DNA of 64,000 bases from Deltaproteobacteria bacterium (GCA_016703535.1 JADJBV010000001.1:3772001-3836000), one strand, 5' to 3'. Counted from the first letter of the stretch, positions 8,412-18,246 are shown. Notes: generated by a model from the sequence alone, not told the origin. A program made the numbers and translations.

Positions 8412-10152
8412 TCAGAAGGTGCCGCTGAGGCCGAAGAAGACGCGGTAGCTGCCGTCGGGGTTGACCGGCGACCCGGGCCTCGGCCCCGAGGTCAAAGAGG
8501 CGGCGGTTGAGATCGGCCTGGAGGGCTGCTTGGTAGGTGCCCCGATCGTAGCCGGCCCGGCCGCTGATCGGGCCGTGGCGGACGCCGACGTAGGCCGCGG
8601 AGCTCCGCAAGACAGCTTGCAAACTGCCTTGGTCAGCAGGGATGCCGGTGGAGAGGTGTTCGGCGTAGAGCTCGACCTGGGTGCCGTTGCCGAAGCGGTG
8701 GGCGTAGCGCACGCTGCCGCCCAACATCGCGGCGGTGCCCCCTTCCCTTTCGGCGGTGTTGACGTTGACCCGCACCGTCAGGTCGTCATTGGTGCCGCGG
8801 TAGCGGTAGGCCGCCTCGACGAAGAGCTCCAGGCGTTTGGTCACCCAGATCTCGGAGAGGCTCAGGCCCTCTTGGACCTCGGCGGTGCGGCTGACCCGGC
8901 CGGCGGCCCGGAGCGCGTCGAGGCGGCGATCCCGTTGGGGGTGGGCCACGGTCATCTGGTTGAGGTGGCGCTCCCAGGCGGCCTGGAACTTCTTGTACGA
9001 CACCTCGACGGTGCGGCCGTCCCCCTCCCAGCCCGCGATCTGCAGCTTCTTGGTGCGTTCGTTGTAGCCGGTGACCACCGCGTAGTGGCCGCCGCCGTTT
9101 TCCCAGCCGACGCTGACCATCACCGGGTAGCCGTGGGCCACGTAGGTCCGCAGGTCATCGAAGTTCCCCGGTCCGCTGATCAAGGAGAAGCCGCGTTGCC
9201 GAAGTTCGGCGTCCTCCAGGAGGTTGGTGCCTTCGACGAAGGGGAGTTGGGTGTCGATCTCACCGACCGCAACCGGCACCCCCTGGGACTTGAGCCAGGT
9301 CGCGACCATCACCTCACCGCAGGCGTTGCGGATCTGGGGATGGCCAAAGACCGGCGCACTCGCGGACTCGGGCAAAGGACCGGTGCTGATCGGGATCCGA
9401 GAGGTGAGCAGGTTGGCCGGCAAGGAGACCGCGTTCTCCAGCAGGATGCCCAAGGCCCGATCGAAGGGCCGGCGAATCGGGGCTGGGATCTGATCGACGA
9501 TCTGATAACCCCGTTCGGCCACCGGCCGAAGCGCCATCCCGGCCAAGGCGGTGGGGATCTCGGACAAGGCGGCCCGGGCCCGGAAGTAGTCGTCGAAGTC
9601 GGCGGTCCACGGTTGGTTGCGCACGTCGGGGCTGACGCCGATCAAGAGCCGATCGAGGGCCAGATCCGGCGGCGGTCGGGTCCCGGCGACGTCCGAGGTG
9701 GAGGTCGGTCCGACGAGCCCCCATTCGATGAGCTCAGCGGGGGTCGGGAAGAGCCGTACCGTGCGACCGTCGATGGTGGTGCTCAGATCGCGCAGGTCGA
9801 AGCTGGGCGGTGGTGGCGGCAGGCGCAGCTCCACCGGCGCGTCACTTCGAGTTTGGGCGTGGGCCACCAGCGGCGCGCCGCACACCGGGACCATGGTGGC
9901 GCCGACCAAGGCGGCCGCGACGGCCTTGGAAGAACGACGGAAGGCGCTGCCCAACAGGGCTCCCAAGGCGGCGGGGCGGCTGGGCGGCCGAACCTCGGGG
10001 TTCGATTGGGGCGGGACAGGGAGTTCGGGATGGAGCCGGGTCTCGGGCGGGGCCTCGGGCCCTGGGGACTCGGCGTCAGGGGTGCGGGACACCGGCCGGG
10101 GGGTCGTCAAAGTGGCACGCACGAGCAACTTATCGGAGGAACTGCAAGGCAA
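8412..10152 (-). CDS. Papain-like cysteine peptidase fused to an outer-membrane barrel domain, frameshifted near the end
   Basis: About 575 residues. A Pro/Ala-rich N-terminus with a hydrophobic stretch at ~76-100 (signal- or TM-like) is followed by a domain of about 170 residues. There the active-site-like NACGEVM places Cys at ~278 and GGGHYAVVTGYN places His at ~356, as in C39-type papain-like peptidases. From ~425 the sequence is alternating beta-strand (outer-membrane barrel style). Near 8465 the continuous frame is lost, but the frame offset by one base continues as VNPDGSYRVFFGLSGTF and stops at 8412, ending in the terminal Phe typical of barrels. A one-base surplus, for instance in the nearby CCGG, would restore a single protein. 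Without it translation runs 250 codons antisense over the neighbouring genes. A GATAAT at 10161-10166 sits just upstream, so the start is uncertain. Confidence 0.7.
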
Positions 10153-10258
10153 GTTGCGGAATTATCTCAATCATTCCGGGCACTCACGGTACATGTTCGA
10201 CACAGCTGAGGCCCGGAGGTCCCAACTTGGTGCCGCGGCCAACTGAGGGCATGGTGGG

Positions 10259-11242
10259 GTGGTGAAAGCGATCTGGGCACTCCCCCTCGCCGCGGCCTTC
10301 TGCGATCCGGAAGAGGCCCGGGCCAGCACCACCACCTCGACCACCGCCGAGGTCCTGCGAGTCGACGGGCCGCCGCCCAAAAATCGGCTGGCGTTCCACA
10401 GCATCACCGCGCTGCGCGCCAACCCGCTGGGGCTCCTCGAGCTGCTGACCTTGAGTTATCGCTCACGGATCCACAAGAGCGAGGTCCCGGCCCTCCTCGA
10501 CAACTACGCCGGCCTCGGCTTCGCCGCCGAGTTGACGCCGGCCTTTGCCCGCATCGGGCCCTTGCTGGAGATCCAACCGCTGTCGGTGTTGCGCCTCTGG
10601 GCCACGTACCAGGTGGCCGCCTTCTTCGGGACCTTCGATCTGTTCCAGTCCTTCCCGTCCCCGGGCAGCGACTACTCGGACGATCGCCTCGACGAGCTCG
10701 GCGCGCTGGAGGGGCCCGAGGCCAACTACCAGACCACCGGGACTCAGGTGACCTTCGGCGCCAACCTCCAGGCCAAGGTCGGGCCGATGGCGGTGCGCTC
10801 CGGGTTTCGTTTGGTGCGGCCCGACTACGATCTGAGGGACGGGGATCAGACCTTCTACGATCAGTTCTACGATCTCTTGGTGCTCGACGAAGCTTGGTAC
10901 TTCACCAACGACGCCGACCTGCTCTTCGTCACCGACTTTGGCCTGGCGGCCGGCCTGCGCTGGACCGCCTCGCGCGTTTTCTACGATGGCTGGGAGGCGC
11001 CGACGGGCTCGCCGATGCCGGACGCCGCGGCGTTCCCGACCTCCACCCACCGCCTGGGCCCCTTCCTGGCCTACAACTTCGACAAGGGGCCGCCCGGGGT
11101 CTTCTTCAACAACCCGACCGCGATCTTGATCGTGAACTGGTGGCTCGAGCACCCCTACCGCACCGGGCAAGAGGTGAGTCAGGCGGTGCCGTACATCGTC
11201 CTGGGCTTCGCGTTCAACGGCGATATCTGGGTGGAGAACTAA
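10259..11242 (+). CDS. Outer-membrane beta-barrel-type protein
   Basis: 327 residues. The first ~20 residues form a signal peptide with an AxA-like end (EARAS). The rest alternates short polar turns with strands rich in aromatic residues, for example FGLAAGLRWTASRVFYDGW, FLAYNFDKGPPG and NNPTAILIVNWWLEH. This is typical of outer-membrane barrels, although the final residues are not the usual terminal Phe. Two adjacent GTGs (10259 and 10262) can start it; I give the first. It runs divergently from the peptidase/barrel gene, and its 3' end overlaps the alpha-2-macroglobulin gene tail to tail by 29 bases. Substrate unknown. Confidence 0.6.
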   Translation: MVKAIWALPLAAAFCDPEEARASTTTSTTAEVLRVDGPPPKNRLAFHSITALRANPLGLLELLTLSYRSRIHKSEVPALLDNYAGLGFAAELTPAFARIGPLLEIQPLSVLRLWATYQVAAFFGTFDLFQSFPSPGSDYSDDRLDELGALEGPEANYQTTGTQVTFGANLQAKVGPMAVRSGFRLVRPDYDLRDGDQTFYDQFYDLLVLDEAWYFTNDADLLFVTDFGLAAGLRWTASRVFYDGWEAPTGSPMPDAAAFPTSTHRLGPFLAYNFDKGPPGVFFNNPTAILIVNWWLEHPYRTGQEVSQAVPYIVLGFAFNGDIWVEN

Positions 11243-13583
11243 GGACCCCCGAACGTCGGTTGGAACGGCCCACGATCCAAGTGGCCGGCGGCACGTAGCG
11301 GATCTGATCCGGATCATATTGGAGGCTGATGCTGGAGGCCGTCGCGTGGAGTTTGCCGGCCAAGGTCGGGACCACCCGATAACGGAGGAGCAGGCTCTGG
11401 CCTTGTTCGCGCTCCGGCACCACCAGATCCACCGCGCCGTCGGGAGTAGTGTAGCTCTCGATGCTCCCGGCCTGCACCAACGCGTCCAAGCTGCCCTTGT
11501 CCGGCAACACGCCAGCGGGCAAGGCGTGGTGGATCAACACCGCCGCGCCGTCGGGGGCGATGCCGCGCAAAGCGACGTCGGTGGGGCGACCGGCGGCCGC
11601 GTTTTTGGCGACGTCGACCATCAGCTCCAGGCCCTGGGCCCGCTCCTCTTCCTTCCACGGCACGTAGTAGCGGAGCTGCAAGGTGTAGCCGAGGCCCGGC
11701 ACCGCTGGCGTCGCTTCGATCTGGTATTGGTGGGCGCCGGCGGCGTTCGGCAGATCGGCCTCCAGCACCACCACGTCCTTGAGGCGATCGCCCTCCAAAA
11801 CTCCGGAGCTCAGGACCCGGCCGTCTTGGGAAACCTTGACCTCGATGCGGCTCGGCACCGGCTCGGTGAACAAGGCCAACACCGCCCGCAAGGCCAACAG
11901 GTTGGTGCGGCCGTCTCCAAAACCAGGACCCGGTCGGTAAGCGCCGAGTAAGGTCGCGCCCAGATCGGCCAAGAGCGGCTTGGCCTGAGCATCATTCTCG
12001 AGGGCCAACACCGCCAAGGCCGTGGCCTCGATGGTGCCGGGCGCCAGGCCGTCGGCCCGCGCCACCCCACTCGGCGGGACCAGGGCCTTGGCGCCGTCGT
12101 CTTGGGCGGTCAAGGCGTCCCGCACCCGCTGCCGGAGCTTGTCGGCCAAGGCGCCGTCGACCGCCCCCGCGGCCAAAAGTGAAGCGGCGGTGTACGGATC
12201 TTCGACCCGACCGATCATCCGCTCCACCGCACCGCCGGCCAAAAGTTGGGTCCGAGCCGCCCGACGTTTGCCGGCGTCGTTGCTGGCCCCGGCCCGCACC
12301 GCTTGTACGCCGTCGGCGGTGGCGACCAACAACCGTTGGACGGTCCAGCCCGACTCACCGAAGAAGGTCCCGTCCGGGCGTTGGTTTTGGCTCGCCACCA
12401 TCACCAAACGATCGCCGAGCCGGGCCAAAACCGGGTTGTCCGGGTGGGCCAAGGCCGCTTCGGCGAAGGTCACCGCCGCCAGGCCGTCGTTGCTGCGGGT
12501 GTGGCGCAGGGCCCGCTGGGCCGCGGTCAGGCTCAAGGTTCGAAGGTTGCCTTCGTCCACTTCACCGCCCAACTTTTCGAGCAAACCTCGGGCTCGCCCG
12601 GCCAAGAGCAAAAGATAGGCGTCTTCGCTGGGGCCCGAACGCCCGAGGCTTGTCGCGAGCTCGGACCGCAACACCGCCAGGGCCCCCGGGAACACCGACA
12701 AACGCAGGGTCGCGCTTTCGGCCTCCAGATCTTCGGGCAACTCGATGGCCAGGCTGCGGGGCGCCGCCAAGGTGCCGCCCTTCTCTTCCCGCATCGGCCG
12801 GCCGGTGGGCACCACCTTGAGGGTCCGTTCGATGGCGTCGGCCCCCGCGAGTTTGGCGGAGATCTTCACGTTGCCGGGCTTCTTTGCAACCAGCCTTGCA
12901 AATCGCACCACACTGCCTTCGGCGGGGATCGGCACCAGGCCGCTGCCGCTGACCGAAGCGACTCCGGTCGACTCGAGGGTCAGGTTCTTCTCCAGGCGTT
13001 GGTTGGTGGTGTTGACCAGCTGAATCGGCAGATCGACCTCGTCTCCGGTCGACAAAAACGGCGGCACCACGGGATCCAGGTAGACCGGCAGGGTCCCGAG
13101 GAAGGAGGTTACCGCCCCCGCTTGGGCGCCCTCCCGGGAGTGGGCCAAGGCCAAGACCCGCCAGGTGGTCAACCGATCCGGCACCTTGATCTCGTAGCTG
13201 GCGTCGCCTTGGGCGTCGGTCTTCACCAGCGGCGCGAACAAGAAGGACTCGGGGAACCAAGCCCGGGTGGGGGCCGCGTCGGGCGCGGGGGCCGGTTCGG
13301 CTTCGACGGATTTTTCGCCGAAACCGCCGCCACCTTCACTGCCGACCGCGGCCAGGCCGCCCAGGTCCATCGCCGCCTCTTCTTTGGCCATCTTGGCGGA
13401 CGGCGACCCGGGCGCCTTGCGCTTCATGACCCGAGAGCGGGCCGGGCTATCTCGGCGGAGCTCGTTCTTCGCTTCGTCCTGCTCTTCGAGTTCGACCGGG
13501 GCGGCGGGCGCCTCCGAAGCCGGCGCCGAGTCCTTCGAGAAGCAACCCGCCAACAACAACATCAACAAGCTGAGGCGTTTCAT
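11214..13583 (-). CDS. Alpha-2-macroglobulin C-terminal half, as a separate lipoprotein
   Basis: 789 residues starting at the ATG that overlaps the previous gene's TGA (ATGA). Residues 1-14 form a lipoprotein signal (LLLAGC, Cys14). After a ~90-residue Lys/Glu-rich linker, WFPESFLFAPLV and LTTWRVLALAHS mark the A2M core domain, followed by MG-type strands and an alpha/alpha-toroid-like helical TED region. The family's thioester CxEQ is absent: the matching place reads SLGRSGPSEDAYL, so covalent trapping is not expected. The C-terminus YDPDQIRYVPP is a receptor-binding-like beta domain. In most A2Ms this half is fused to the MG1-6 half encoded just upstream, so the pair likely works as a two-chain inhibitor. 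The stop lies 29 bases inside the convergent barrel gene. Confidence 0.8.
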   Translation of the reverse strand: MKRLSLLMLLLAGCFSKDSAPASEAPAAPVELEEQDEAKNELRRDSPARSRVMKRKAPGSPSAKMAKEEAAMDLGGLAAVGSEGGGGFGEKSVEAEPAPAPDAAPTRAWFPESFLFAPLVKTDAQGDASYEIKVPDRLTTWRVLALAHSREGAQAGAVTSFLGTLPVYLDPVVPPFLSTGDEVDLPIQLVNTTNQRLEKNLTLESTGVASVSGSGLVPIPAEGSVVRFARLVAKKPGNVKISAKLAGADAIERTLKVVPTGRPMREEKGGTLAAPRSLAIELPEDLEAESATLRLSVFPGALAVLRSELATSLGRSGPSEDAYLLLLAGRARGLLEKLGGEVDEGNLRTLSLTAAQRALRHTRSNDGLAAVTFAEAALAHPDNPVLARLGDRLVMVASQNQRPDGTFFGESGWTVQRLLVATADGVQAVRAGASNDAGKRRAARTQLLAGGAVERMIGRVEDPYTAASLLAAGAVDGALADKLRQRVRDALTAQDDGAKALVPPSGVARADGLAPGTIEATALAVLALENDAQAKPLLADLGATLLGAYRPGPGFGDGRTNLLALRAVLALFTEPVPSRIEVKVSQDGRVLSSGVLEGDRLKDVVVLEADLPNAAGAHQYQIEATPAVPGLGYTLQLRYYVPWKEEERAQGLELMVDVAKNAAAGRPTDVALRGIAPDGAAVLIHHALPAGVLPDKGSLDALVQAGSIESYTTPDGAVDLVVPEREQGQSLLLRYRVVPTLAGKLHATASSISLQYDPDQIRYVPPATWIVGRSNRRSGVLSSPPRYRR

Positions 13584-16500
13584 GGCTTCTCCCGGGCGAC
13601 CCAAGCGGGCCAGTTCTCCACGTCTTCGGGGAGGCGAGTGCCGTCGATCACCACCATCCGGGGATCGGTCAAGGCCAACAGGTCAGCGGGCAACTCCGAG
13701 AGCCGCAAGGGCCGCTGATAGGCGTCGGTCGCCGGGGTGCCCTTCTTTTCGGTGCGCTCGACCGCGTTTTTCCAGAGCCGCGCCAGCAAGGCAGGTTGCA
13801 TCTGCTCCTCTTTGGGCGCGGTTTGTTCCCAGGCCCTCACCTCGGCGTAGAGTTCTCCCAAGGCCAAATAGAAGCGATCGGTCAGGGCCTCCACCGGATC
13901 GAAGGGCACCTCCCCGTTGGCCGAGACGTAGGTGTCGAGATCGGCCAACGACGGCAGGCCGTTGACCCGCAAGATGGTCGCCGCCAGCGCGTTTTCGCCC
14001 TTGATTCGGCCAAAGGCCAAGGCCTCCACGTCCAACACCCCAAAAGCCGGACCTTGGTTGGGGGGCTGGGGTCGTAGGTGCGAAAGTTCACCGGGCCCGG
14101 GCAAACTCACCAGCTGCGACAAGCTGTCGTCGACGCCGAAGAGGCCCACGCCCGCCGCTTGGCCTTTGCCGTTGGCGGTGGTCCGCAACACCAGCTTGGC
14201 CATCGCCCCCGGCGTGTAGGTCGGGTGTTCGGGCCGGACCTCGACCTTCAACTCCACTTGGGGTCGCACGTAGACCATCGCCTGAGCGCCGTAGACCGAG
14301 GTGGTGTACCAACCGCTGGCGTTGTCCGGCAGCTGGAACTTGGCGCTGCGGGACTTCTTGTCCAGCTTGGCTTCGACGCCGTGTTGTTCGCCGCTGAGGT
14401 ACACGTCCTCGGGCAACTCACCCTGAAAGTTCGGGCCCCGCAGCACCGTCAGCTCCACCACCTCGCCAGGTTTGGCCAAGGTCGGTTGAGTGCGCAGCCG
14501 CAGATCCGGCACCGAACCCGGCCCCACGAAGATCTTGGTTTCGCCGATGACCTCGTTGTCGGTCTTGGCCCGGACCGAAAGTTCGTAGCCGAGCTGCACC
14601 GTGTCGGGGGCGACGCCCCCCGAATAGGCCGACGCGGCCTGCACGGAAAAACGGGCCCAGCCGAAGCGATCCCGTTCACCGGTGCCCTCCTCTCCCTCTT
14701 CTTCGAGCCGCGCCACCGGGACCGAGATCTTGGCCAACTTGCTCGAAAGACAACTGGCCACGGCCGCCGAAAAAGAGCCGCCGACCTGGGCCGGATCTTT
14801 GCCGAGGTTGGTGCTGAGCTCTTTGGCGCCGTGGGGGTGCCGCCAGATCAAGAGGAACGGGACAGGCTGAGACTCGATGTCGAGAGGCAAACACTCGTTG
14901 GCGGTCCGAAGCGCCGAGGCCAGCGCTTGCTCCACCCCTTCGGCGACATCGGGCGCACCCTCTACCCCTTGCAGCACAAACCGGGGCACGTCGGCCGAGA
15001 CCTGGTAGCCGAGCTCGAGCAGCCGCTCTTCTCCGGGCGGCAAACGTCGCCCCTCGATCACCTTGGCGAAGCAGGCCGCCAAGGGCCCTGGCTGTTTGGA
15101 GGTGCCCAAGATCTGCCCACTCGGCGCCACTCGGACGTAGAGGTTGAGCTCTTCACTTTCGCTGGCGGTCAGGCGCTGACAAGCCTTGAGGGGTTCGTTC
15201 CACCCGTCGATCTCCAGCTGTTCGGCCAAGCTCGGCTCTTCGCCGGTCAGCCGTTCGCCCAAGCTGGTCCGTTCGATGGTCGGCGGACGCGGCGGCGGAC
15301 GGATCGGCAAGCCGGGGATCACCACGTTCACCGCGGGGCCGGGATCGAGCTGAATGGAGGCGACGCCGTCTTCATCGGTTTCGGCTTTGATCCCCGGATC
15401 GGCCGCCTCCCAGGCCCGCTTCACCAACAGCTGAGTTTTGGGCAACACCGTGCCCGAGGCGGTGGTCGCCCGCAGATAAACTCGGTTGTTGAAGCCCTCG
15501 ACCAAACCGCCCGCGAGTTCGGTGACCACGTCGAGGCGGATCGGATCCTTCGACAACAACAACGACGCCCCACCCTCGACTCGATCGCCGGTGGCGTCGG
15601 TGACCGCCAGCCGGGCTTGCAAGGTGGCTTGCCCGACCAAATCGTTCGGCACCGGCGGCAACTTCAGGACAAACCGCCCGGTGGCGTCGGTCTTGGCCCG
15701 CTTTGGCAAGCCATCTTGCAACCAGTCGGTCGGCGGCGGCCAAGCGCCGTTCACCGACCAGCTCAACTCCAAGATCGCGCCCGGCACTGGCGCGCCGGAG
15801 CTGTAGACCGCACGCCCGTTGAGTTCGGGTCGATCACCTCGGCTGAAGGAGGGCTTGTTGGGCTCCACCTCGAGGCGAAAACGCGGCAAGGTAAAGGGCT
15901 CGACGGTGAAGTTGGCCCGCCCAAGGTCGTTGCCCGATCGCCACTCGACGGTCCAGGTGCCGGTTTCGGCCTCCCCATCCAGCGGGAAGTTGCCGGCGGC
16001 CACCCCGTATTCGCCAGCGGGGGCCTTCTCTTCGAGCAAGACCTCACCCGAGGGCGCGGTGACCACAAATCGGCCCGGTCGAGCGTCGAGGGGCACCAGG
16101 TCCCGGGCCCGCACCACCAAGGCCCGAAAGAGCACCGTGTTGCCGGGCTCGTAGAGGGGCCGATCGGTGAGCAAGTGAACTTGCGCCGGGGCGTACACTG
16201 GCAGGTTGGCCTCGGCCTCCAAGGTGCCCAAGGCGGTCTCGAGCCGGGCGCGCAACAGGTAGTCGCCGTCCTTCAGATCTTCGGGCAGTCGGATCTGACC
16301 CGCGAGGCCGTCCCCCTCCCGCTCCCAGCCCTCGTGGGGCACGAGTTCGGTTTCGGTCTTGTCTTGCACCAAAAACAGCCGGCCGCTGACCCGGGAGAGG
16401 GGCGCGACCCAGGCCTGATCCGCGGGGCCGGTGGTGTAGTAGGCGACCGCGGCGATCCGCACGTACCCCAGGCCGCCGCGCCGCAAGGAAGACGCCGAGA

Positions 16501-16657
16501 TCTGGCCCCGGGCTTGGGGCGTGCCGGAGGGGCACTCGGGCGCGACCATCCCGTACTGGAGATAGGCCCGGATGCACATTTGGCGGGACCAGGCCCAAAG
16601 GCCCAACACCAACCCGAGCCCCACCAACCACAACAGCCGCTTGCGCACGCGCGTCAT
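13580..16657 (-). CDS. Alpha-2-macroglobulin N-terminal half (MG domains)
   Basis: 1025 residues from the ATG at 16657, which begins MTRVRKRLLWLVGLG, an Arg-positive N-terminus followed by a signal-anchor helix (~8-25). LLTDRPLYEPGNTV is the classic MG2 opening, and several further immunoglobulin-like MG domains follow (for example PRFRLEVEPNKPSFSRGD). An insertion of ~250 residues rich in Glu/Arg interrupts the MG series. Near the end comes GVGLFGVDDSLSQLV, the sheet that precedes the bait region in fused A2Ms. The protein then stops at WVAREKP, and the next gene begins with its own lipoprotein signal. Both halves are coupled by a four-base overlap. Confidence 0.8.
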   Translation of the reverse strand: MTRVRKRLLWLVGLGLVLGLWAWSRQMCIRAYLQYGMVAPECPSGTPQARGQISASSLRRGGLGYVRIAAVAYYTTGPADQAWVAPLSRVSGRLFLVQDKTETELVPHEGWEREGDGLAGQIRLPEDLKDGDYLLRARLETALGTLEAEANLPVYAPAQVHLLTDRPLYEPGNTVLFRALVVRARDLVPLDARPGRFVVTAPSGEVLLEEKAPAGEYGVAAGNFPLDGEAETGTWTVEWRSGNDLGRANFTVEPFTLPRFRLEVEPNKPSFSRGDRPELNGRAVYSSGAPVPGAILELSWSVNGAWPPPTDWLQDGLPKRAKTDATGRFVLKLPPVPNDLVGQATLQARLAVTDATGDRVEGGASLLLSKDPIRLDVVTELAGGLVEGFNNRVYLRATTASGTVLPKTQLLVKRAWEAADPGIKAETDEDGVASIQLDPGPAVNVVIPGLPIRPPPRPPTIERTSLGERLTGEEPSLAEQLEIDGWNEPLKACQRLTASESEELNLYVRVAPSGQILGTSKQPGPLAACFAKVIEGRRLPPGEERLLELGYQVSADVPRFVLQGVEGAPDVAEGVEQALASALRTANECLPLDIESQPVPFLLIWRHPHGAKELSTNLGKDPAQVGGSFSAAVASCLSSKLAKISVPVARLEEEGEEGTGERDRFGWARFSVQAASAYSGGVAPDTVQLGYELSVRAKTDNEVIGETKIFVGPGSVPDLRLRTQPTLAKPGEVVELTVLRGPNFQGELPEDVYLSGEQHGVEAKLDKKSRSAKFQLPDNASGWYTTSVYGAQAMVYVRPQVELKVEVRPEHPTYTPGAMAKLVLRTTANGKGQAAGVGLFGVDDSLSQLVSLPGPGELSHLRPQPPNQGPAFGVLDVEALAFGRIKGENALAATILRVNGLPSLADLDTYVSANGEVPFDPVEALTDRFYLALGELYAEVRAWEQTAPKEEQMQPALLARLWKNAVERTEKKGTPATDAYQRPLRLSELPADLLALTDPRMVVIDGTRLPEDVENWPAWVAREKP

Positions 16658-16705
16658 AACGGCCGGACCATAGTCCGGGTCTGACTTGGGGGTAAGCGCC
16701 GGCCA

Positions 16706-16722
16706 GTAGGAATTGCTCCTAC
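16706..16722. promoter_or_regulatory. Hairpin between divergent A2M and CotH-like genes
   Basis: GTAGGA and TCCTAC form a perfect 6-bp stem around a five-base loop, in the 182-base divergent region between the A2M and CotH-like genes. A TTGACC at 16806 could be a -35 box for the CotH-like gene, but no good -10 follows. I see no other signal in this gap. Confidence 0.25.
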
Positions 16723-16839
16723 CCCGGGGGTGACCGAAGTCCCGGGGTGGTGGCGCATGAAGCGGACAGGTTTGAGGGGTGGGCCGTTCATCGGTTGTCG
16801 TCGCGTTGACCGTCTCGCGGAGCACTTCGAAGATGGGAT

Positions 16840-18063
16840 GTGGTCACCCGAACTCGCGTGGACGCGCCTGCCCGTCGGCCCTTGGTGGAGACACCGGTCG
16901 AGACTCCAAAGCCGGCCCGACGGCCCGCCGCCAAGACGGCGTCTCGGAAAAAATTGGCGAAGGTGGTGGGGCAAGAGGCCAAGACGCCAACCGATCGGGC
17001 CACCAAAGCGACCCGCCTTCCCCAAGTTGCGGTCGCGGTTTTGGGGACCAACCCGCCGTCGCCTTCACCGTTGTTCCAGAGCCGAACCGTGTTGCCGCTC
17101 ACCTTGTCGCTGCCGCTGGCCGAGTTGATCGCCGCCAAAGAGGCCTGGGTCGCCGCCGACAAGCAGGGCGAAAAGCCGGCGATTCGATCAGGGCGGGTGC
17201 AGCTCCCCGAGGGGGAGGCCGAGGTGAGGCTCAAGATCCGAGGCAACTCTTCGTTGGCCGCCTACACCTGGCCAAAGTTGGGGCTGAGGTTGCCCGACGA
17301 GGTCCCACCGGCGCTGCGAGGCCTGAAGTCGGTCAACCTGATCAACCACACCTTCGCGGACTTTGATGAGGTGAGCCACCGCCTGCCGTGGCGCGAGGCC
17401 ACGGCCTACGCCGTGCTGGAATCGATGGGCATCCCCACGCTCAAGGCTCGGGCCGCCCAGGTTCGTTACCAGGATGACTCCCCGGGTCCCGGGCGCCTGA
17501 AAGCCCAGAGCCACCCAGCCCTTTTGGTCGAAGACGACAAGGACGCGGCGGTTCGGTATGGCGGTGTTTCGGTGGATCTGGCGGCGCTGCACGTCATCGA
17601 GCCCCCGGTGGTGTTGCCGATGAAAGACGTCTTGCGGTTGGAGTTGGCCCAACGCCTCTTGGGCAATCGAGACTTCCAGCTGTTCTATGAGGCGGACGGT
17701 CCCAAAAACGCCAAGGTCACCTCCGTGTGGAACTTCGACGCCATCGAGTTGCCAGCGGGGCCCGGTGGCCAACGCCGAGCCCAGCTCTTGGCCTCCGACT
17801 TCGATCGCACCAACTGGGTGAGCATGCCGCTCCACTTCAACGCCGGCGAAGTCTTCGCGTGGATCGAGCAGGCCTATTGGAACCACCCCAAACCCACCCT
17901 CGAGGCCATCAAGTCGATCTTGGGGACCAAAGCCGCGGTGCTGAAGACCATCAAGGAGCTGCCCCTCGATGACGAAGCCAAAGCTCAACTGCCGCTGCGG
18001 GCCAAAGCTTACTTCGATCTGCTGGCCAAGTTCCTGAAGAAGCCGACGCCCAAGCCGGAGTGA
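16840..18063 (+). CDS. CotH-like protein
   Basis: 407 residues from a GTG. After a Lys/Ala/Pro-rich N-terminal ~65 residues there is a hydrophobic stretch (VLPLTLSLPLAELI) and then a domain with the pattern IRGNSS...WPKLGLRLP...LKSVNLINHTFADFD...RLPWREATAYAVLESMGIP. This matches the order seen in CotH/spore-coat-kinase-like proteins: RGNST, 'PK-x-Y-R-L', 'L-L-N' and a helix near the folding core. The similarity is distant and the catalytic residues of CotH kinases are not clearly assignable, so I call it by likeness only. The stop lies beside a large inverted repeat. Confidence 0.5.
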   Translation: MVTRTRVDAPARRPLVETPVETPKPARRPAAKTASRKKLAKVVGQEAKTPTDRATKATRLPQVAVAVLGTNPPSPSPLFQSRTVLPLTLSLPLAELIAAKEAWVAADKQGEKPAIRSGRVQLPEGEAEVRLKIRGNSSLAAYTWPKLGLRLPDEVPPALRGLKSVNLINHTFADFDEVSHRLPWREATAYAVLESMGIPTLKARAAQVRYQDDSPGPGRLKAQSHPALLVEDDKDAAVRYGGVSVDLAALHVIEPPVVLPMKDVLRLELAQRLLGNRDFQLFYEADGPKNAKVTSVWNFDAIELPAGPGGQRRAQLLASDFDRTNWVSMPLHFNAGEVFAWIEQAYWNHPKPTLEAIKSILGTKAAVLKTIKELPLDDEAKAQLPLRAKAYFDLLAKFLKKPTPKPE

Positions 18064-18073
18064 ACCGAGATCA

Positions 18074-18246
18074 GCCCTAAGGGCCCGTTCCGGAACCATC
18101 TGGCCATTTGGGCCGATGATCCATCCCGCCTGGCTTCGTTACGCCTCGTCGCCAGACAGCAGAGTATGCCTTCCTCGGCAAGCCTTGCCAGGCGGGCGCC
18201 TCATCAGCCGAAATGGCCACCTGGTTCCGGAACGGGCCCTAAGGGG
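18074..18246. repeat. Long imperfect inverted repeat (MITE/REP-like) between convergent genes
   Basis: Left arm 18074-18133 and right arm 18187-18246 pair as ~60-bp imperfect arms (about 80% by eye), separated by a 53-base centre. The perfectly paired core AGGGCCCGTTCCGGAACCA is 19 bases. The CotH-like gene ends 11 bases before it, and the anti-sigma gene's TAG (18239-18241) falls inside the right arm. The element is therefore either the terminal part of that gene's message or a small mobile palindrome that reached the stop codon. No transposase or target-site duplication is evident. Confidence 0.8.

Noticed and set aside
13580..16825. Longer N-terminus of the A2M first half beginning at 16825
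   Set aside because: The extra residues are Pro/Arg-rich without a signal, and the Arg-positive hydrophobic signal anchor begins at the ATG 16657.
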